A DNA stretch of 64,000 nucleotides from Pseudomonadota bacterium. GTDB taxonomy: Bacteria > Pseudomonadota > Gammaproteobacteria > Steroidobacterales > Steroidobacteraceae. Both the position numbers and the translations under genes were made by a program. Location of the stretch: the NCBI GenBank assembly GCA_025356815.1, contig JANXQL010000007.1, forward strand, positions 57,483-121,482. Reading direction: 5' to 3'. Position 1 is the stretch's first letter; every line of letters starts with the position of its first letter. Positions 28,318-35,521 of the stretch are shown here, one piece after another. Below the pieces are notes generated by a model. The model ran no database searches, was not told where the DNA came from, and saw only the letters and a list, made by a program, of their open reading frames with translations.

Positions 28318-29208
28318 TCACCAGTAGATGAACACGCTCGCGACGTGCGCGAGCAGGGCAGCGAGCAGGCCGAAGGACAGCGGCACGTGCAGGTATAACC
28401 AGGCGTCGAGCCACGCCTGGAAGCGCAGGTCGCGCTTGAGCCGCTCGAGCGCTCCGCGCTTGGCGCTGGTCAGTGTCAGCAGCTCCTGCACGCGCGCGGA
28501 CAGCTCGCCGTCCTCGCTGCGCGCGAGTCGGTCGCCGAGCCAGGCGAGCAGCGTCGCCTGGTAGGGGTTGGACAGCGGGCCGCTGCTTCCGCCGGCGCGC
28601 GGCAGCACGACGCTCGAGCCGTCCCGGCCCGCCAGCAGGTCAAACGCGCTGCCACCGAGTATCAGCCGGTCGCGCGCACTGCGCATGGCGTCGTCGAACT
28701 CAGCCGGAAGCGCCTGCGCCACGCGCACGGCGCGCGCGTCGAGGTCGGCGATCTCCTCGACCAGCTGTTGGCGCGTGCGTCCCTGCCGGTTGGCGCTCAT
28801 CCGTTCCGGGTAGCGGGCATAGAGCACGACGCCGACGATGCCAAGGACCACGACGGCGCAGGTGAGCGCATACGCGAGCGTATGGACGTTCCAGCCGAAG
28901 CGGAAGCCCGCGTGAAGCGTCGCCACCGGCACGACGGCAAGCCCCAGATAGACGTGCGCCGACACCCAGCCGCGTACGGTTCCCAGCTTCGACGCGTAGC
29001 TGCGCTTGCGGGCGCCTAGTGCCAGCAGCCACAGGATCAGCAGTGCTGCGAGGGTGCCGAGCGTGTAGCCCAGCCAGGTTCCACCGCCCGGCAGGCCGGT
29101 CGGAGCCTGCCAGCCGTACAGGCCGAACATGGCCACCACCACGCCCACCGCCAGCCAAAGGTAGCGGCGCCCCATCTGACCAAGCACGGACTCGTGGACG
29201 CTACTCAT
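28318..29208 (-). CDS. Integral membrane b-type cytochrome-like protein
   Basis: About five TM helices with intramembrane histidines (SAHVYLGLAVVPVATLHAGF, NVHTLAYALTC, YLHVPLSFGLLAALLAHVAS) and a soluble insertion; between FeS-flavoprotein and cytochrome genes. Confidence 0.6.
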   Translation of the reverse strand: MSSVHESVLGQMGRRYLWLAVGVVVAMFGLYGWQAPTGLPGGGTWLGYTLGTLAALLILWLLALGARKRSYASKLGTVRGWVSAHVYLGLAVVPVATLHAGFRFGWNVHTLAYALTCAVVVLGIVGVVLYARYPERMSANRQGRTRQQLVEEIADLDARAVRVAQALPAEFDDAMRSARDRLILGGSAFDLLAGRDGSSVVLPRAGGSSGPLSNPYQATLLAWLGDRLARSEDGELSARVQELLTLTSAKRGALERLKRDLRFQAWLDAWLYLHVPLSFGLLAALLAHVASVFIYW

Positions 29209-31663
29209 CGCTGCTCCGGGCGAGGTCCACGAAGCGATCCGGACTGATCCTGATCGCCGCCCCGGTGGGACAGGCACGCACGCAGGCGGGGCCACCCCCG
29301 AGGTCCTTGCACATGTCGCACTTGACGGCCTTCTTGGTAGCCCCCGATAGCGGCGCCTGCTGCTCCGCGGCACCCGGCCCCGGCCCGCGGCCGAGCAACA
29401 GCCAGGACAGCAGGCCGGGCTTGGCTTGCTGCGGCTGCGCCATCTGGATCACGCCGTAGGGGCAGTTGCGCTCGCAGTTGCCGCAGCCGATGCAGTTGTC
29501 GCCGATGTAGACCTCGCCGCCCGCCGTGCGCCTGATCGCATCGGGCGGACAGTCGGTCATGCAGTGGGGGTCCTCGCAGTGGCGGCACGAGGTTGGCACG
29601 TGCAGGCGCGCGAACGTCGGCCCGGCCTCCCGGTCGAGGCGCGACGTGCCATCGTGGGTCTCGGCGCAGGCCTTCTCGCAGTTGTCGCAGCCAATGCACA
29701 GCGCCTCGTCGATCAGCAGCACATCCGTGGCTTCACCCAGGCCCTGCTGCATCAGGAACGAAATCACATCACCCGCGCGGGTCTGACCTTGCATCCGCGC
29801 GTTTGACGCCAGACGGTCGCGCATCGTTGCCTGGATCTGGTCGCGCAGGGCGGCATTACGGGCCAGCAGCGTGGCGAATGCCGCGGCGTCGATACTGACA
29901 GTCTCGGTCGCGACATTGGCGCGGACCGTCGCCGAGCGTCCGGTCCGACCGATGAGTCCCATCTCGCCGACGTAGTTGCCGGCCGCGACGTAGGAGGTGA
30001 CCACGTCGCGCCCGCCGAGGCGGCGCAGCACTGCAACCGAGCCGCTGCGCAACAGATGCAGGCAGTCGGCCGCGTCGCCTTCGACGAACAGCGCGTCATT
30101 CGGTCGGTAACGGTTGAGTTTTGCACCCGCGGCCACCGGCCGCAGCTCCTCGAAGCTTGCTTCCGGCGCGAAGCTGGACTGGATAGCGCGGATGATGAAC
30201 AGCTCGTCGATGCCGCGCTTGACGGCGCTCACCGAGCTCATCAGCTTCAGGATCTCCCGCCGCGGCGACTCAAGCACGACACAGCCGGGTCCCGCGATGG
30301 CCGTGCCCGAGCGGCGACGCCCGGACAGCAGGCTCATCTCGCCGAAGAACTGGCCTTCACCCAGCGTGATGCGATGGCGGCCGCCGTCACCGAGCTCCAT
30401 GCCGACGCTGCCTGCGATGATCGAGTAGAACGAGTTCGTGTAATCGTTCTTGCTGAACAGCACCGTGCCTACGGGCGAAGCGTGCAGCGCGCTGCCAAGC
30501 ACAAGTTCGCGCAGCACCAGCGGATTGACCTCGGCAAATAGCGGTACACGGCGCCTGATCAATGCCAGCGTGTCGGTCACCGGCAGCCCGAACGGCAGCG
30601 CCGAGAAGCTCTGCTCAAGGAGCGGCTCGTCGGCCGGTGCGACGGCGTGACCGAGGATAGTCTCGACCACCTCGTAGCCCTGGTTCATCGCCTGCTTGAT
30701 CAGCGGGTAGCCCGCGAGCGCGCCGATGACGTACAGGCCTGGTACGCTCGACTCATAGCGCTCGCTGAGCGTCGGCAGCGCTCCGGGCTCGGCGTTCGGG
30801 AAGCGTATCCCGGCCTCCTCGACGAACCGGCGCGGGGCAATTGCGCCAAGGCGGGCGATGATCCGGTCGGCGTCCACCTGCGCCTTGCCGGATTCGGTGG
30901 TGAGCGTCAGTCGGTAGGGCCGGCTGCCGCCCGGCGTCGCCTCGATGCGCTCGCAGGAGCTCTTGTAGAAGCAGTTGAGGGTGCCGGCCTCGATTGCCTT
31001 GACGACCTGGGTGAGGTTGCCTTCCTTGGCGCGCGAGAACTCCGCCGCCCGGTTGACGAGGTGCACTTGGTTGCGGCGGGTCAGCGCGAGCGCATTCTCG
31101 ATCGCAGCGTCACCCGCGCCCACTACGACGATCGATTCGCCGCGGTACTCGTCCGGATCGTCCAGCTGATACTGGATACACGGCAAGTCGTCGCCAGCAA
31201 CCCCGAGCCTGCGTGGATTGCCCTGCACTCCGATGGCGAGCACGACGTGCTCGGCACGCACCACTTCGCCATCGGCGAGGGTGATCTCGAACTCCGGGCG
31301 ATTGCCACGAATCGCACTGACCTCGGCGCCGTAGCGAACATTGACTCGGTGCTTGCCAAGCCCCTCGTGCCAACGCTCGAGCACGACCTCGCGGGTGGCT
31401 GCCTCGAAGGGCAGCGGGCTGCGCAGGGGCAGCACGGCGGGCTCCGCCATGACGTGCTTGCCCTTCTGGTATCGCTGGATCGTTGTCGCGTGCGCCGGAC
31501 CCGATTCGAGCAGCACGTGTGGGACACCGAGCGCGGCGGCGTGGGTCGCGGCCGACAGGCCGGCGGGCCCTGCGCCAATCACCGCGATCGTGTAGCGCCC
31601 GCTCACCGCCACGCGTACCTCACCGGCCGACCAGTGCCGCGGCGCCGGACACCACGCCCGCAC
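29201..31663 (-). CDS. FAD/NAD(P)-dependent oxidoreductase fused to two cNMP-binding domains and a four-cluster 4Fe-4S ferredoxin module (start uncertain; GTG near 31618 likely)
   Basis: YTIAVIGAGPAGLSAATHAA and SIVVVGAGDAAIEN Rossmann motifs; two CAP_ED-like segments (GEGQFFGEMSLLSGRRRSGTA; AGNYVGEMGLIGRTGRSATV); CIGCDNCEKAC, CRHCEDPHCMTDCP, CIGCGNCERNCP, CDMCKDLGGGPACVRACP. Confidence 0.85.
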   Translation of the reverse strand: MRAWCPAPRHWSAGEVRVAVSGRYTIAVIGAGPAGLSAATHAAALGVPHVLLESGPAHATTIQRYQKGKHVMAEPAVLPLRSPLPFEAATREVVLERWHEGLGKHRVNVRYGAEVSAIRGNRPEFEITLADGEVVRAEHVVLAIGVQGNPRRLGVAGDDLPCIQYQLDDPDEYRGESIVVVGAGDAAIENALALTRRNQVHLVNRAAEFSRAKEGNLTQVVKAIEAGTLNCFYKSSCERIEATPGGSRPYRLTLTTESGKAQVDADRIIARLGAIAPRRFVEEAGIRFPNAEPGALPTLSERYESSVPGLYVIGALAGYPLIKQAMNQGYEVVETILGHAVAPADEPLLEQSFSALPFGLPVTDTLALIRRRVPLFAEVNPLVLRELVLGSALHASPVGTVLFSKNDYTNSFYSIIAGSVGMELGDGGRHRITLGEGQFFGEMSLLSGRRRSGTAIAGPGCVVLESPRREILKLMSSVSAVKRGIDELFIIRAIQSSFAPEASFEELRPVAAGAKLNRYRPNDALFVEGDAADCLHLLRSGSVAVLRRLGGRDVVTSYVAAGNYVGEMGLIGRTGRSATVRANVATETVSIDAAAFATLLARNAALRDQIQATMRDRLASNARMQGQTRAGDVISFLMQQGLGEATDVLLIDEALCIGCDNCEKACAETHDGTSRLDREAGPTFARLHVPTSCRHCEDPHCMTDCPPDAIRRTAGGEVYIGDNCIGCGNCERNCPYGVIQMAQPQQAKPGLLSWLLLGRGPGPGAAEQQAPLSGATKKAVKCDMCKDLGGGPACVRACPTGAAIRISPDRFVDLARSSDE

Positions 31664-34016
31664 CCGGGGCTGCGAGGAAGTAAGTCATGCCGACGCCGCC
31701 AGGCGCGCCACTGATCTGGCCGGGGAGGTTAGTGAAGAAGCCGTTGAACTGGCCACTACCCGCGGCCTGCGCCACACCGCCGATCGTCAGCGCGTTGAAG
31801 GCCCCCGCAAACTGCTGCGCGGGTAGGTTGCCGGACGCGCCGATGGAGCCCGTGCCCTGCGCGAGCCACGCGGTGTTCGAAATCGTCAGCGCTACATCCG
31901 CGGTGACGCTGTTCTTGGAGAAGTCGGCCGCGAGCGTAAGGCTGCCGAGGGTGCCCACGTTACCCACCGCATCCGTGGGCTGCGTGCCCCCGATCACATC
32001 GTAGGTCCGCGAGCCTGTGATCGGCATCACCGGCGGTGCCGCGCCGAAGTCGCCGGGCAGTATCCAATGCAGGCTGCGGTTGGCAAGGTCCACGTTCGTG
32101 ACGCCAGCGGCGGCCGAGGAGATCTGTACCGTGCCGCCGCTCCACCGCCCCCAGCGAAGCATTGTCGCCGGATCGGTGCCGGCCTCGGCAACGCTTGCGG
32201 TGCCAATCGAGACGGTCGCGCCGACGCTGCCGAACTGCACCGGATCGACGCCGACGCCGGCGGGGCCCTGCAGCTTGAACTGGCCCGCGGCGCTGGTCGC
32301 GACGCCGACCTGACCAGCTTCGCCGTTGCCGAGATCGTTGCTGAATGCGAGTGCAATGTCGCGTGCGCCAAGTGGTGGCGGCGAGGGTGGTAGGGCGGCG
32401 GCATTGGGCGCAAGGGCGACGACGCCCTCGACGCGATTCGCAGCGCTGCCAACGGCAAGTGCATAGCTCATCGCGATCACCGGCAGCGCCGCGGTGGCGT
32501 CGGCGGAGGGCGTGAACACCAGGCTAAACGGGCCGTACGTCAACGGCGCGACGTTCGCGACCGAGCCCAGGAACGTGCCCTGGACGGCGAGGTTGGCCTG
32601 GATGGGCTGGCTGGTCGCTGTGCCGTACCAGTCAAGATTTCCGATCTGCAGCGCGATGACCGCGTCAATGGTGCGCGCGGTGAAGTTCGCATTCAGCCAC
32701 GCACCGCCGAACTTGCCAACCAGGCCAGCCGAGTCGGTCGGCGAGGTCGCGCCCACGACGCCGTAGCTGGCACTCCCGGAGATCGGCAGCACCGGCGGCT
32801 GCGACGCGAGATAGCCCGCGCCCGCTATCCAATGGACGCTGCTGGCGCCGAGCGGCAGCGCGACCACGCTGCCGGCAGTGTCGACCAGATCGACGCTGCC
32901 GCCGCTCCAGCGACCCCAGCTGAGGCCGGTCCTGGCGTCGACGCCGGTATCGCTTGCAAGCGCGGTGCCGATGCGCAGCGACTCGCTGCCGAGGTCGCCT
33001 GTGACCGGGAACAGGCTGGCGCTGCCGCCGGCCGTACTAAATCCGTAACGGGTGTCCGAGGCCGCGGTCGCGCCTGGACTGATCATCGTGCGCAACGGCG
33101 GTCCGACGTAGGCTGATCCACGCCCCTTGGGCAGGCGGCCCGGCGTGAGGTCAACCGGCCGGCCGTTGGCGTCACCCCCGACCGGCAGCACCGTGTTGGT
33201 CGCCGGCGGCGCCGTGCCCGGCGCCGGGGCGGCCGGTACGCTCACCTCGCGGGTAATGGCGCCCTTGCTTGCGGCGCCGCCCTGACTGCCCGGCGATACG
33301 CCGCGCAAGGTCAGTGGACCCGCACCGTCGCCTTGCGTCGGCAGCGGCGGCTCGCGCTGTGGCTCCGGCTTGAGAGTCGGGACCGGGATGAAGAGGAACT
33401 CGCCCGCCGCCAGCGCAAGGTCCAGACCACTGCCGCGGAACACGATGCTGCCACTGTAGACGCCCAGATACAGTCCATCGCGCACCGGTTCGCCCGGCTT
33501 GAGGCCCGGTGCATCGCTGCAGTCACCTCGACAGAACACCGCCACGTAGTCGGTACCGCGGATGCCAAGCGTGCCGATCGGCACGCGAACCTCATACGCC
33601 GCCGGATCGCCCTTGCCGACGCTACCGGATGTCGTGTGGAAGCCCCCCTTGAGCAGGGTGCTGATGCTGCGCCCGGTGGAGGCGGCCACGGCGGCGCTGC
33701 CAGGGTCGCGCACGCCGGCGCCAAGCTCGAAGGACTCCACCCGAAAGCGCGAACCGGCTCGCAACGCTACACGCGCGCCGTCACCCATCAGCAGCTGGGC
33801 GCGCGACGCTGCACCGGTCACGACGGTATCACCGACGTTGACCGGATCGCCGGCTCGCAGCGGCCGGCTGCTGGCCTCGATGGTGACAGTACCGGACACG
33901 AAGATAGCCTTGCCGGCCTGCGCCGCGACCGCGAGCGGGCTTGCGAGCGAGAGCACCAGCCCGAGCAGCAGTGCCAGGCTGTGCCGGCTCTGGAGGTACC
34001 GAAGAGGGATGTGCAT
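31620..34016 (-). CDS. FecR-domain secreted protein with two tandem TbpB-like beta-barrel repeats
   Basis: FecR segment GKAIFVSGTVTIEASSRPLRAGDPVNVGDTVVTGAASRAQLLMGDGARVALRAGS; repeats SGSASYGVVGATSPTDSAGLVGKFGGAWLNANFTARTIDAVIAL and TGSRTYDVIGGTQPTDAVGNVGTLGSLTLAADFSKNSVTADVAL. Confidence 0.75.
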   Translation of the reverse strand: MHIPLRYLQSRHSLALLLGLVLSLASPLAVAAQAGKAIFVSGTVTIEASSRPLRAGDPVNVGDTVVTGAASRAQLLMGDGARVALRAGSRFRVESFELGAGVRDPGSAAVAASTGRSISTLLKGGFHTTSGSVGKGDPAAYEVRVPIGTLGIRGTDYVAVFCRGDCSDAPGLKPGEPVRDGLYLGVYSGSIVFRGSGLDLALAAGEFLFIPVPTLKPEPQREPPLPTQGDGAGPLTLRGVSPGSQGGAASKGAITREVSVPAAPAPGTAPPATNTVLPVGGDANGRPVDLTPGRLPKGRGSAYVGPPLRTMISPGATAASDTRYGFSTAGGSASLFPVTGDLGSESLRIGTALASDTGVDARTGLSWGRWSGGSVDLVDTAGSVVALPLGASSVHWIAGAGYLASQPPVLPISGSASYGVVGATSPTDSAGLVGKFGGAWLNANFTARTIDAVIALQIGNLDWYGTATSQPIQANLAVQGTFLGSVANVAPLTYGPFSLVFTPSADATAALPVIAMSYALAVGSAANRVEGVVALAPNAAALPPSPPPLGARDIALAFSNDLGNGEAGQVGVATSAAGQFKLQGPAGVGVDPVQFGSVGATVSIGTASVAEAGTDPATMLRWGRWSGGTVQISSAAAGVTNVDLANRSLHWILPGDFGAAPPVMPITGSRTYDVIGGTQPTDAVGNVGTLGSLTLAADFSKNSVTADVALTISNTAWLAQGTGSIGASGNLPAQQFAGAFNALTIGGVAQAAGSGQFNGFFTNLPGQISGAPGGVGMTYFLAAPGAGVVSGAAALVGR

Positions 34017-34036
34017 AAATTCTCCCGGTCCGCTGG

Positions 34037-35380
34037 CTAGCGGAAGTTCCGATGCAGAAACAGACCGGCTTCCCAACGGTCGTACGCGTACAGCGCTACG
34101 TTGGTCGAATTCTTGACGTAGCGCAGCCGCGGCTCGAGGCGCCAGCCCGGCGCCGGCGCGTCGTCAAAATCGAGTAGTGCCACCGCGTAGTACTGAGTAT
34201 CCCGACGGTCGAGGCCAAAGAAACCACTGCCCCCGGAGTAATTGCTGCGCATTGCGCCTATGTCGATCATGGCGCGGCTCGCGTGACCCGCGCGCCAGCC
34301 AAAGGACGTGCGCGCGCCGATCCGGTCGTTGCCATACGGCGAACCGACCCGACAGGCATCATCACCGCCGCCGATCAAGGCGAAGGAAAAAGCGCCTTCC
34401 GCAGGCAGGCCGGTTCGATCGACGCGCAGGCTCGCGAGCAGCCGGTTGACCTCGAGCAGGTCCAGATGCGCATCGACGTAGCGCATGGGCCCGTAGCTTA
34501 CATCCACGCTCGCCTGCCACGGCCCGCTGAGCGCGTGGGTGGCGCGCAATTCAAGCGCGCCGCTCGTGTCGTGGGAAGCGCCCGACAGGGCGCTCCAGCC
34601 GCCGTTAACACCGATCGAGGTCCGCCATCCGCCGAGCCTTGCCGCGAGCCCCACGGCAGCCGATACCAGCGACTGGTCGACGAAGTGCGCCTCGGGGTTC
34701 CAGCGCTGCGTGGCGCGACCGCTGACGGTCCACGCAACGTTGGCGCCCGATGGATGAATGTAGTCCGCCGCCAGCGCCGCTTCGACAAACGCGGTGGCGG
34801 TGGCGACATTGCGCGTATTGAGGTTGAAGCCCAGGAATTGCTTGTCCGACGTCGAGCCGTTGGCGTTGGAATCATAGCCGGCGCCGAGGTCAAACCCTGC
34901 GACAAACCTCGGCCGCACATCGGCGACGCGGCTGTCGATCGCGACGAGGTAACGGTCGATCAACTGGCGGGTAGCGGTCGGTGGATCGCGCCCGCGCAGG
35001 TATTCGAACTGCACGCGGGCTGACTCGAGGTCACCGCTGTCGTAGTAGGCCCGTGCCAGGTCCATGCGTGCGCCATCGAAGCCCGGCTCCACCGCCACGA
35101 CCCGTTGCAGCGCGAATGCGGCGTCCGCCGGGCGGCCCGTGTCGAGCGCCGCGAGTCCATACGCATAATCGAAGGCAGCCGTGCCGCCGAAGTCGGCCTC
35201 ACGTCGAGAGAGGACGTCGTAGGCTTCGCCGGCCTTGCCCGCCGCGATGAGCGGCCGCACGGCATCCAGCAGCACCGCGAGCGAGTCGGCGTCCGCGGCC
35301 GTGGCGACGACGGATTGGCCCGCGACGATCGCGACCGCGGCGATTACCGCGCCAAGACGCGCAAAACGCGACGGCCGCAT
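34037..35380 (-). CDS. TPR plus outer-membrane beta-barrel protein, Slam/T11SS (DUF560)-like
   Basis: N-terminal TPR-like helices (AFALQRVVAVEPGFDGARMDLARAYYDSGDLESARVQFEYL) followed by beta-strand-rich C-terminus ending NVALYAYDRWEAGLFLHRNFR. Confidence 0.65.
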   Translation of the reverse strand: MRPSRFARLGAVIAAVAIVAGQSVVATAADADSLAVLLDAVRPLIAAGKAGEAYDVLSRREADFGGTAAFDYAYGLAALDTGRPADAAFALQRVVAVEPGFDGARMDLARAYYDSGDLESARVQFEYLRGRDPPTATRQLIDRYLVAIDSRVADVRPRFVAGFDLGAGYDSNANGSTSDKQFLGFNLNTRNVATATAFVEAALAADYIHPSGANVAWTVSGRATQRWNPEAHFVDQSLVSAAVGLAARLGGWRTSIGVNGGWSALSGASHDTSGALELRATHALSGPWQASVDVSYGPMRYVDAHLDLLEVNRLLASLRVDRTGLPAEGAFSFALIGGGDDACRVGSPYGNDRIGARTSFGWRAGHASRAMIDIGAMRSNYSGGSGFFGLDRRDTQYYAVALLDFDDAPAPGWRLEPRLRYVKNSTNVALYAYDRWEAGLFLHRNFR

Positions 35381-35521
35381 CGAGCCCCCTTCATGGTCCA
35401 TTCCGAAGCGTTACAGCGGCTCACTACGGAACAACCGCATTGATTCCGCTGGCATTTTGCGCATCTTGCGCCAGCGAATGCGGCACCGCAACCGGCTCCG
35501 GTGCTTTGACGGTACGCGCGG

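Noticed and set aside
17753-29208. Naming the cytochrome/barrel genes mtrCAB, pioAB or extABCD
   Set aside because: Gene order, heme counts and fusions (FHA, LVIVD) do not match those systems by eye; assigning symbols would overclaim.
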